Shown here: positions 9,642 through 21,094 of the stretch, piece after piece
How positions within the stretch are numbered: the first letter of the stretch is position 1
How the letters are laid out: each line of letters opens with the position of its first letter
Assembly: GCF_014168535.1 (NCBI RefSeq)
Contig: NZ_CP060007.1
Span: forward strand, 2,046,001 to 2,110,000
Source of the DNA: Lacibacter sediminis
Lineage (GTDB): Bacteria > Bacteroidota > Bacteroidia > Chitinophagales > Chitinophagaceae
DNA: 64,000 nt
Direction of reading: 5' to 3'
Notes under the pieces: generated by a model
Database searches by the model: none
What the model saw: the letters and a program-made list of their open reading frames with translations, nothing else
Told to the model about the DNA's origin: nothing
Position numbers and translations under genes: made by a program

Positions 9642-12600
9642 ATGAAAAAATTAATTTATATACTCTTTATTCAACTCCTTGCAATGGCACAATTGCAGGC
9701 GCAGAACAGAGTTATTACAGGTGTTGTTACAGATTCTGCCGGCCCTGTAGCAGGAGCAAGTGTTGTTGAAAAAAATCTTACGAGCAACGGGACTGTTACC
9801 GGCGCTAACGGACGATTTACAATTACACTGAAAGGGAAAAGCAACACACTTATTATAACGGGTGTAGGTTATTTAGAAATGCAGGTGCCTGTAGCCGATC
9901 GTTCTGATGTAAGCGTTACACTTTCTCCTGATGCAGGCGGACTCGAAGATGTCGTGATCGTTGGTTATGCAAAACAAAAGAAAGTAACATCAACCGGTTC
10001 GGTTAGTAGTGTTGCAGGTAAAGAACTTAGAGATAATCCATCTGCAAGTTTGCAGAATACATTAGCAGGCCGTTTGCCTGGTTTCTTCTCGGTGCAACCT
10101 TCCGGTCGTCCCGGTGCAGATGGTGCACAGTTTTTTATTCGTGGACAAAGTTCCTATAACAACGGATCAAATTCACCTTTGATCATTGTAGATGATATTG
10201 AATTCAGCTATGATCAGTTTGCACGAATTGATCCAAATGAAATTGAATCATTAAGTATTTTAAAAGATGCATCTACAACCGCTGTGTATGGTGTAAAAGG
10301 TGCAAATGGTGTTGTGATCATTACAACAAGAAGAGGTAAGATAGGTGCGCCAAAAATTTCTGCACGTTTGGAAACAAGTATGCAGCAGCCTACACGTATT
10401 CCGAAATATCTGAATGCTTACGAAACGGCTTCGTTATATAACCAGGCGCAGATGAATGATAACAAAGTGAATCCGGTTGTTGGATTTACGCCACGTTTTT
10501 CGCAAGCCGATCTTGATCATTATAAAAACGGGACAGATCCTTACGGTCATCCTTCGGTTGACTGGTACAGTACTTTGTTCAAGCAGTTCAGCAAACAATA
10601 CAGGGCTAATTTCGATATCAGCGGTGGTACAGAACGTGTAAAATACTTTGTGTCACTTGGTGGTTTGTTCCAGGATGGTATGGTAAAGAATTTCAGCAAG
10701 TCGCAGGATGTGAATGGTAACTACTATCATATGCGTTACAACTATCGTAGTAACCTCGATATTAAAGTGACGAATACAACAGATCTGCGTTTAGATCTTT
10801 ACGGTAATATCGGAGAGATCAATACACCAAACGTTGGTAGTGCATTTGGTTATAACGATGTGTTTTATGAATACAGCAGCTTTTATTCTTTGGCTCCGTT
10901 TGCATATCCGGTATATAACCCTGACGGAACATACGGCTATAGTACATGGCAGGTGAACGGTGGTTATAATAACGCTGCCTATAATACGAACAATGTTGTA
11001 GGTCGTTTAACGATGTATGGTTACAATCGTAACTATGAAAATAATATCAACTTAATTACAACTGCAACGCAAAAGCTAAACTTCATTACAAAGGGGCTTT
11101 CCTTAAAAGCTACAATAGCTTACGCAAGCAGTTATGGTTACTCAAGAAGTATGACAAGGGATCAGTTTCCTTCCTTTATTCCTGCTTATGATTCTGCTAC
11201 TTCTTCTTACAAATACTCGCCAAGAGATCCGAACGTATACCGAGTACGTCGTTTCTTTAGTGGATATGGTGCAGGTTCAACCATCCGTACATTAACTGTG
11301 CAGGGTATTTTGAATTATGACAGAACCTTTGGTAAACATCATCTGTATGGTCTTGCTCTTGTTAGCCAGGGTACTGATCTTCGTTTCAGTTCAAACGCTG
11401 TTTACAATTTTATACCAAACAATTATCGTGGCTTTACCGGCCGTGTTGGATATAACTATAAAGAGAAATACCTCGTTGAGTTTAATACAGCTTATAACGG
11501 CTCAGATCGTTTTGCAAAAGAAAATCGTTTTGGTTTGTTCCCTGCTGCATCTGTTGGCTGGAATATTTCAAAAGAAGATTTCCTGAAGAATGCAATGCGT
11601 AATGTAAACAACCTGAAGATCCGTGCATCTTATGGTTTGGTGGGTAACGACAAGCTTGGTAGTGGATTTAACTATTACTATTTGCCAACATGGAGTAATT
11701 CAGGTTCAATCAACTTCGGTACTGTAAGTAACAACTTTAACGGCATCCGTGAAGGAACATTGGGCAACGACCAGGTAACGTGGGAGAAAGAAAAGAAAAT
11801 GGACATTGGTTTAGACTTCGGTTTGTTTGGAAATAAATTCTTCGGCACCATTGAGTATTTCAAAAACCAACGTTATGATATCTTAACAACAAGAGGAACC
11901 GTATCTGCGGTAATTGGTCAGGGATTGCCACCGGTTAATCTTGGTATTGTTGATAACGCAGGTTATGAAATTGAATTGAATTACAATGGTAAGATCGGTC
12001 GTGATTTTCAGTATCGTTTAAAAGGAACATACTCTGTTGCAAAAAATAAAATCATTTTCCAGGACGAACCTAAATTCGCCAACGCTTACCAGGCATATAC
12101 AGGTCACAGTATTGGTATGCAGCGTGTGTATCGCTGGATCGGATATTATCAGGATAGTGCAGATGTCGCCAACAGTCCTAAGACCGCACAGCAGGCTTAT
12201 CCAGGCGATCTGAAATATGCTGATCTGAACAAGGATGGTAAGATCGATGGTTTCGATCAGGAAGTAACAGGTTATTCAAACGTGCCTAATACGACCTACG
12301 GTTTCCAGATCGGGTTCAGCTACAAAGGGTTTTCAGTGAACACGTTCTTCCAGGGCGCAATGAACTTTAATGTAAGAGCGGTAGCAGAAGCCATTCGTCC
12401 ATTCTCATCTAACCTGCAGGAAATTCATAAATATTCATGGACACCGGAGTTAGGTAACAATGCACGTTTCCCAAGATTAACATTAGGTGCAGGTGTGAGT
12501 GATGCACTTGGTTTTCCATCAACTTTCTATTTTATATCCGGAAATTACCTGCGTTTAAAAACAACAGAGATCGCTTATACCATTCCTCAAAAATTCACAA

Positions 12601-12770
12601 AGCGTTTGAAAGTGGATAATATCCGTGTTTACTCAAATGCTTACAACCTTTTTACATGGACAAAGCTTGACAAGTTGTATGAATTCGATCCGGAGATCAG
12701 TACCAATACTGATCGTACGATCTATCCACCACAACGTACCGTGAACTTTGGTTTAAGCATTACTTTTTAA
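9642..12770 (+). CDS. SusC-like TonB-dependent outer-membrane transporter (pair 2)
   Basis: This 1042-residue importer has the full SusC layout. It has a signal peptide ending LQAQ (about residue 20), then a carboxypeptidase-regulatory-like beta-sandwich (about 23-100; VITGVVTDSAGPVAGASV). A TonB-box-like segment (DVVIVGYAKQKK) leads into the plug (NTLAGRLPGFFS, FFIRGQSSYNNG, YGVKGANGVVIITT). The barrel ends VNFGLSITF. It carries the domain that the first SusC-like protein lacks, so the two transporters probably differ in energizing or in ligand. It is co-directional with the neighbouring susD-like genes, with gaps of 31 and 22 bases. Confidence 0.96.
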   Translation: MKKLIYILFIQLLAMAQLQAQNRVITGVVTDSAGPVAGASVVEKNLTSNGTVTGANGRFTITLKGKSNTLIITGVGYLEMQVPVADRSDVSVTLSPDAGGLEDVVIVGYAKQKKVTSTGSVSSVAGKELRDNPSASLQNTLAGRLPGFFSVQPSGRPGADGAQFFIRGQSSYNNGSNSPLIIVDDIEFSYDQFARIDPNEIESLSILKDASTTAVYGVKGANGVVIITTRRGKIGAPKISARLETSMQQPTRIPKYLNAYETASLYNQAQMNDNKVNPVVGFTPRFSQADLDHYKNGTDPYGHPSVDWYSTLFKQFSKQYRANFDISGGTERVKYFVSLGGLFQDGMVKNFSKSQDVNGNYYHMRYNYRSNLDIKVTNTTDLRLDLYGNIGEINTPNVGSAFGYNDVFYEYSSFYSLAPFAYPVYNPDGTYGYSTWQVNGGYNNAAYNTNNVVGRLTMYGYNRNYENNINLITTATQKLNFITKGLSLKATIAYASSYGYSRSMTRDQFPSFIPAYDSATSSYKYSPRDPNVYRVRRFFSGYGAGSTIRTLTVQGILNYDRTFGKHHLYGLALVSQGTDLRFSSNAVYNFIPNNYRGFTGRVGYNYKEKYLVEFNTAYNGSDRFAKENRFGLFPAASVGWNISKEDFLKNAMRNVNNLKIRASYGLVGNDKLGSGFNYYYLPTWSNSGSINFGTVSNNFNGIREGTLGNDQVTWEKEKKMDIGLDFGLFGNKFFGTIEYFKNQRYDILTTRGTVSAVIGQGLPPVNLGIVDNAGYEIELNYNGKIGRDFQYRLKGTYSVAKNKIIFQDEPKFANAYQAYTGHSIGMQRVYRWIGYYQDSADVANSPKTAQQAYPGDLKYADLNKDGKIDGFDQEVTGYSNVPNTTYGFQIGFSYKGFSVNTFFQGAMNFNVRAVAEAIRPFSSNLQEIHKYSWTPELGNNARFPRLTLGAGVSDALGFPSTFYFISGNYLRLKTTEIAYTIPQKFTKRLKVDNIRVYSNAYNLFTWTKLDKLYEFDPEISTNTDRTIYPPQRTVNFGLSITF

Positions 12771-12792
12771 TTCATTCCGAAATCATTAAGAT

Positions 12793-14565
12793 ATGAAGAA
12801 GATACTTTTTTTACTCGTTCTGCTTTCAGGCTTACAGGCTTGTAAAAAGCAAAATGCGTTTCTCGATGGGCAAGCGATCTCACTCAGTGAAGAACTTGTA
12901 TTTACTGACAGTGCAAGAACGATGGCTTTTTTAACGGGCATCTATTCTGATATTGCTTTCAGTTTTAACAAAGGACGTTGGGATTCGCATGGTAATACTG
13001 AACAGGCAACAGATGATGCTGAGTACACACTGTCAGGTGTTGCACAGATCGCTGTTATTTTATACAACGGTTCTATTTCACCAACAACCTATAATACAAG
13101 AGGTATTGTGGGTGATTTCTGGAATACTCCGTATACCAATATCAGGCGGGTAAATTTGTTGCTTTCAAAACTTCCTTCAACCCCGCTTTCTGCTTCGTTG
13201 CAATCAAGGGTGAAAGGAGAAATATTGTTTTTACGTGCATGGTATTACACGCAATTGATGATCGCTTACGGAGGTGTTCCTGTCGTGGGCGATAAAGTGT
13301 ATGCGAAAGATGACCTCATTAATTTACCAAGAGAAACTTTTGCAAATACAGTAAAATATATTTCAGAAGAATTAGATAAAGCGGCTGCGTTATTATCCGC
13401 TGTTTATCCTGATGATATTGACTATGGCCGTGTAACAAAAGGTGCATGTCTTGCATTGAAATCAAGAGCATTGTTATATGCAGCAAGTCCATTGTTTAAT
13501 GGAGGATGTATTATTCCCGGTCATCCTGCTGAAGCAATTGTAAGTTATCCTGCTGCAAGCACAACCTACTGGCAGGCTGCTGCTGATGCTGCACAGGCAG
13601 TGATCAACATGGGTACTTACTCATTAGTGGTTGATAATGCTACAAAGCCCGGCTATGGTTTTTATAGTGTGTTTTTACAACGTGTAAATCCGGAATACAT
13701 TTTTGGATACTATCGCCCTGCAAACAGAGATTTCGAAGGCTTTTACAACCCCCGTACAAGAGGCGGCAGCACAAACCGTTCATTACCTACACAGGACCTG
13801 GTTGATTGTTTCCCAATGAAGAATGGTTTACAACCGTTGAATCCTGATGGAACAGTAAATGCTGCATCAGGCTATAGCGCAACCAATCCTTATGTAAACC
13901 GTGATCCCCGGTTTAACAACTCTATTATCTTTAATGGGTCAAGTTATTTCAATGCATCAGGTGGTTTGTCACCCGTGTATACTTTTGTAAATGGTTCAGG
14001 AACTATTCCTACGCCCGTTGCAACACAGGATGCATTTGATGTTGGTACAACTACAGGTTATTTCAGTCGCAAAATGTGCGACTCTATGATCAGTGCAAAC
14101 AGCAGTGCCAATACAAACAGGGCATGGCCATTGATCCGTTATGCCGAAATTTTATTGAACTATGCTGAAGCGATCAATGAGACCGGTCAAACAAACCTTG
14201 CATATCCTAAACTGATTGAATTAAGACAGCGTGCAGGCATTGACCCGGGTCCCGGTAATTTATATGGCTTGAAGGATGCCATGACAAAAGAAGAAATGCG
14301 TGAAGTGATCCGTAATGAAAGAAGAATTGAATTGGCTTTTGAAGATCACCGTTGGCATGATATACGTCGTTGGAAAATTGCCATGGTGACCAATAACAAA
14401 TTTAACAACGTGATGAAGATTACAAAAAATTCAAACGGCACTTATACGTTCGAGAGAAGATCATCTATCCGTCGTCATAACTTCCGTCCTGAAATGTATT
14501 TGATGCCATTGCCTGATGCAGAGATCAACAAGATGCCGGCCATGTTACAAAACCCCGGTTGGTAA
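12793..14565 (+). CDS. SusD-like surface glycan-binding lipoprotein (pair 2)
   Basis: This 590-residue partner of the second SusC-like transporter is anchored by a lipobox (SGLQAC, C17). SusD signatures seen include FLRAWYYTQLMIAYGGVPVVGD, ALKSRALLYAASPLFNGG, IRYAEILLNYAEAINETG and VIRNERRIELAFEDHRWHDI. The tail MLQNPGW matches the tail of the first SusD-like protein. The two SusD proteins share layout but differ widely in the middle, where ligands are usually bound, so they probably recognise different parts of the target glycan. The following enzyme gene starts 16 bases downstream. Confidence 0.95.
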   Translation: MKKILFLLVLLSGLQACKKQNAFLDGQAISLSEELVFTDSARTMAFLTGIYSDIAFSFNKGRWDSHGNTEQATDDAEYTLSGVAQIAVILYNGSISPTTYNTRGIVGDFWNTPYTNIRRVNLLLSKLPSTPLSASLQSRVKGEILFLRAWYYTQLMIAYGGVPVVGDKVYAKDDLINLPRETFANTVKYISEELDKAAALLSAVYPDDIDYGRVTKGACLALKSRALLYAASPLFNGGCIIPGHPAEAIVSYPAASTTYWQAAADAAQAVINMGTYSLVVDNATKPGYGFYSVFLQRVNPEYIFGYYRPANRDFEGFYNPRTRGGSTNRSLPTQDLVDCFPMKNGLQPLNPDGTVNAASGYSATNPYVNRDPRFNNSIIFNGSSYFNASGGLSPVYTFVNGSGTIPTPVATQDAFDVGTTTGYFSRKMCDSMISANSSANTNRAWPLIRYAEILLNYAEAINETGQTNLAYPKLIELRQRAGIDPGPGNLYGLKDAMTKEEMREVIRNERRIELAFEDHRWHDIRRWKIAMVTNNKFNNVMKITKNSNGTYTFERRSSIRRHNFRPEMYLMPLPDAEINKMPAMLQNPGW

Positions 14566-14581
14566 AAATAAACTCGTGTTC

Positions 14582-16987
14582 ATGTTGAGGAAAAATTGTG
14601 TTTTGGTTTTATGGTCGCTTATGCTGTTACATTTTTCAGTAACGGCACAAACATCATTTAATACTGCAGTAACTGTTACTGAAGTTGGTAAAGGATGGGC
14701 GGGCAATTCCATTAACACAGTCGTGTTTCGCAAGAACTCGTTAGCATCTTACAAGCAAACACAGTTTATCAGTTATTACGATGCCGATGGATTTGTGGTA
14801 CTGGGTAAACGAACCATTGGTGACAATAATTGGCAGTTAAAACGTACTGTATACAAAGGCAATATTAAAGATGCACATAACAGCATCAGTATCGCCATCG
14901 ATGGAGATGGTTATGTGCACATGGCATGGGATCATCATGGTAATGCATTGCGTTATGTAAAGAGTAAAGAGCCATTGTCGCTCGAATTAACAGAGAAAAT
15001 GCCAATGACTGGCAAGGACGAAAACAAAGTAAGTTATCCTGAGTTTTATAAAATGCCGAATGGTAATCTCTTGTTCTTTTACAGGGATGGAGCTTCTGGT
15101 AATGGGAACATAGTATTGAATAAATACGATGTGCAACAAAAACAGTGGAGCCGTTTGCAAACCAATTTGATTGATGGTGAAAACAAACGCAATGCGTATT
15201 GGCAGGCTTGTGTTGATGTAAAAGGCGCCATTCATCTTTCATGGGTTTGGCGTGAGAGCCCCGATGTAGCTAGTAATCATGATATGAGTTATGCTGTATC
15301 AAAAGATGGCGGTGCTACATGGAAGAGATCAACCGGTGAAAAATATACTTTGCCGATTACGTTGGCAACAGCAGAAAAAGTATTGACCATTCCGCAGAAA
15401 AGCGAATTAATCAATCAAACATCAATGAGCGCTGATGCAAACGGTAATCCCATCATCGCTGGTTATTGGAACGACAAGAATGGTATTCCGCAATATCATA
15501 TTATTTATAGAACAAAGAAGAAGTGGGCAGTAAAAGATCTTGCATTCAGAACAACTGATTTCAGTTTAAGTGGAGCAGGTACAAAGAAAATTCCGATATC
15601 ACGACCACAAATCATTTGTATTGAAGCAGGTAAGATAAAAAGTGCAGCCCTTATTTTCCGTGATGAAGAGCGTGGCAACAAAGTGTCGATTGCTTATGGC
15701 GAACTCAATATCAAATCAACATGGAAACTTGCTGATCTCTTACAAACAAGTACAGGTTCATGGGAGCCTTCTTATGATACAGAGTTGTGGAAGGAACAAA
15801 AGCAGTTGCATTTGTTTGTGCAGAATGTACAGCAAGGCGATGGTGAAGGCGTATTAACCGTAGAGTCGCAACCGGTGCGTGTTGTAGAGTGGATGCCGCT
15901 TGCTACAAAAAAACAAGCCGAAGTAATTGCGAAGAAGAACGAGTTGTTACAAGTAATACAAACTGTGAACAATTACTGGCAAAAGGCAAACCCTGTTCAT
16001 GGGCTTGCTTTCTGGGATAATGCAGCTTACCATACCGGTAATATGGAAGCGTATGCTCTCACAAAGAATGAAGCTTATAAGAATTATTCTGAAGCATGGG
16101 CCATCAAAAATGAGTGGAAAGGAGCGAAGAGTAATAACAAGGCCGAGTGGAAATTCAACTATGGTGAGAAAGATGATTATGTGTTGTTTGGTGATTGGCA
16201 GATATGTTTTCAAACTTATATCGATCTCTACAATCTGCAACCCGAAGAAATAAAAGTAGCCCGTGCAAAAGAAGTGATGAGTTACCAGGTGAGCACTGAA
16301 GAAAATAAATACTGGTGGTGGGCCGATGGTTTATACATGGTGATGCCGGTAATGACGAAGATGTATAAACTCACAGGGGATAAGATTTATCTCGATAAAC
16401 TCTACGAGTATTATACCTACGCCAACAGCATTATGTATGATGCGGAGGAGAAGATCTACTACCGAGATGCGAAGTATGTATATCCCAAGCATAAAAGCGC
16501 CAATGGTAAAAAAGATTTCTGGGCAAGAGGTAATGGTTGGGTGTTTGCAGGTTTGGCAAAAGTGTTGCAAGACTTGCCAAAAGATGATGCACACCGCAAC
16601 GAGTACGTAGAAAAATTTAAAGGCATGGCTGCTGCATTAAAAAAACAGCAGCAGTCAGAAGGCTATTGGACAAGAAGCATACTCGATACTGCACATGCAC
16701 CCGGTTATGAAACAAGCGGAACTGCATTTTTTACTTACGCTTATCTGTGGGGAATGAACAACGGTTATTTGAACAAAGCAGAATACGAATCAACAGCATT
16801 AAAAGGGTGGAGCTATTTAAAAAATATCGCCATGCAGCCCGATGGTAAAATTGGTTATGTGCAACCAATTGGCGAAAGGGCTATTCCCGGACAAGTGGTT
16901 GATAAGAATTCTACTGCCAACTTCGGCGTAGGTGCATTCTTATTGGCAGCTTGTGAGATGGTTCGTTTCGCCGAAGCAAAAAAATAA
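14582..16987 (+). CDS. Fusion enzyme: BNR_4-type seven-bladed propeller (polysaccharide-lyase-like) plus GH105 unsaturated uronyl hydrolase
   Basis: The 801-residue protein starts at the ATG at 14582, which gives a clean signal peptide (ending FSVTAQ). An upstream ATG at 14516 would overlap the susD-like gene and lacks a signal. Residues about 25-430 form a BNR_4 propeller of the fold shared by PL24, PL25, PL27 and GH145. H99 and H119, 20 residues apart around AIDGDGYVHMAWD, are candidates for the lyase histidine pair. Residues about 445-795 are a GH105-like six-hairpin barrel with YWWWADGLYM (D582 the likely catalytic acid) and FWARGNGWV. A lyase creates 4,5-unsaturated uronate ends and GH105 enzymes remove them, so one chain could do both steps. 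The exact lyase family cannot be fixed by eye; a GH145-type rhamnosidase is the alternative for the first module. Confidence 0.85.
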   Translation: MLRKNCVLVLWSLMLLHFSVTAQTSFNTAVTVTEVGKGWAGNSINTVVFRKNSLASYKQTQFISYYDADGFVVLGKRTIGDNNWQLKRTVYKGNIKDAHNSISIAIDGDGYVHMAWDHHGNALRYVKSKEPLSLELTEKMPMTGKDENKVSYPEFYKMPNGNLLFFYRDGASGNGNIVLNKYDVQQKQWSRLQTNLIDGENKRNAYWQACVDVKGAIHLSWVWRESPDVASNHDMSYAVSKDGGATWKRSTGEKYTLPITLATAEKVLTIPQKSELINQTSMSADANGNPIIAGYWNDKNGIPQYHIIYRTKKKWAVKDLAFRTTDFSLSGAGTKKIPISRPQIICIEAGKIKSAALIFRDEERGNKVSIAYGELNIKSTWKLADLLQTSTGSWEPSYDTELWKEQKQLHLFVQNVQQGDGEGVLTVESQPVRVVEWMPLATKKQAEVIAKKNELLQVIQTVNNYWQKANPVHGLAFWDNAAYHTGNMEAYALTKNEAYKNYSEAWAIKNEWKGAKSNNKAEWKFNYGEKDDYVLFGDWQICFQTYIDLYNLQPEEIKVARAKEVMSYQVSTEENKYWWWADGLYMVMPVMTKMYKLTGDKIYLDKLYEYYTYANSIMYDAEEKIYYRDAKYVYPKHKSANGKKDFWARGNGWVFAGLAKVLQDLPKDDAHRNEYVEKFKGMAAALKKQQQSEGYWTRSILDTAHAPGYETSGTAFFTYAYLWGMNNGYLNKAEYESTALKGWSYLKNIAMQPDGKIGYVQPIGERAIPGQVVDKNSTANFGVGAFLLAACEMVRFAEAKK

Positions 16988-17022
16988 TTAAACGAGCAAT
17001 TTCATATCAGCAGTTAATCAAT

Positions 17023-17046
17023 AACCGGCTGTTTCTACAACCGGTT
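17023..17046 (+). terminator. Hairpin in the gap between the fusion enzyme and GH2 genes
   Basis: AACCGGCTG (17023-17031) pairs with CAACCGGTT (17038-17046) with one mismatch and a six-base loop, followed by TCTT. The run of T is short, so this may be a weak terminator or an RNA processing site that lowers expression of the downstream enzyme genes rather than a full stop. Confidence 0.35.
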
Positions 17047-17075
17047 TCTTAAAACAGTAAATCAAAAAGTATTAA

Positions 17076-20225
<3,150 letters not shown>

Positions 20226-20230
20226 AGTTC

Positions 20231-21088
20231 ATGATCGTACAGAATATTAAATTCCTTTTTTTGTTATTGCTCATTGGGGCATGCAACAGACATACAGCAG
20301 TAAAAACGAAACAAACAACTGTTACGCCAGATGGTTATACATTAGTGTGGGCAGATGAGTTTAACAGTAGTGGCAAACCCGATTCAGCGAACTGGAATTA
20401 TGAATATGGGTTTGTGCGCAATGAAGAGTTACAATGGTATCAACCAGAGAATGCAAGTGTTGGAAATGGTTTGTTGCTGATCGAAGCAAGGAAAGAAGAA
20501 AAACCAAATCCCGGTTACAAAGAAAACAGCAGAAGCTGGCGTACAAACAGGCCAACCATTCAGTACACTTCTTCCTGTTTACTAACAAGAGGAAAGCAAA
20601 GCTGGTTGTATGGTCGTTTTGAATTGCGTGCAAAGATCGGCATCAGTAAGGGTATGTGGCCCGCATGGTGGACATTGGGAATTGATAAAGGTTGGCCGGG
20701 CAATGGCGAGATCGATATTATGGAATATTACCGGGGGATGTTGCTGGCGAATATTGCTTGCTTAGGCAGTGATCGTAAAGCGCAATGGTTCAGCAATACA
20801 TTTAAAACAGATTCATTAGGCGGAGAGGCTTGGGCAAGTAAATTTCATGTTTGGCGAATGGATTGGACAGAAGAGTTTATTGCATTGTATTGCGATGAGC
20901 AGTTGTTGAATAAAGTAACTTTAGATAAGTTAATGAATAAGGATGGCAGCGGCTTTAATCCCTTCAAACAAAAGCATTACATGTTGCTGAATCTCGCCAT
21001 GGGTGGAATGAATGGCGGAGATATTACAGGAACAACCTTCCCGCAGAAATTTGAAATAGATTACGTTCGGGTTTACCAGAAGAAATAA
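20231..21088 (+). CDS. GH16 family endo-beta-glycanase lipoprotein
   Basis: This 285-residue lipoprotein (LLLIGAC, C18) is a GH16 beta-jelly-roll endo-hydrolase that cuts beta-1,3- or beta-1,4-linked glucans or galactans. The catalytic motif is intact: GEIDIMEYY with E160, D162 and E165. Family landmarks at the start (LVWADEFN, then WNYEYGFVRNEELQWY) and end (FEIDYVRVYQ) are present. The stretch NIACLGSDRKAQW after the active site differs from the usual laminarinase sequence, so the subfamily is uncertain. With galactosidase and arabinosidase neighbours, an endo-beta-1,3-galactanase role is plausible. The GH43 gene follows after six bases. Confidence 0.9.
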   Translation: MIVQNIKFLFLLLLIGACNRHTAVKTKQTTVTPDGYTLVWADEFNSSGKPDSANWNYEYGFVRNEELQWYQPENASVGNGLLLIEARKEEKPNPGYKENSRSWRTNRPTIQYTSSCLLTRGKQSWLYGRFELRAKIGISKGMWPAWWTLGIDKGWPGNGEIDIMEYYRGMLLANIACLGSDRKAQWFSNTFKTDSLGGEAWASKFHVWRMDWTEEFIALYCDEQLLNKVTLDKLMNKDGSGFNPFKQKHYMLLNLAMGGMNGGDITGTTFPQKFEIDYVRVYQKK

Positions 21089-21094
21089 TCAAGT

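Noticed and set aside
14516..14581. Upstream start of the lyase-like/GH105 fusion at 14516
   Set aside because: It overlaps the SusD-like gene by 50 bases and lacks a signal peptide; the ATG at 14582 has one.
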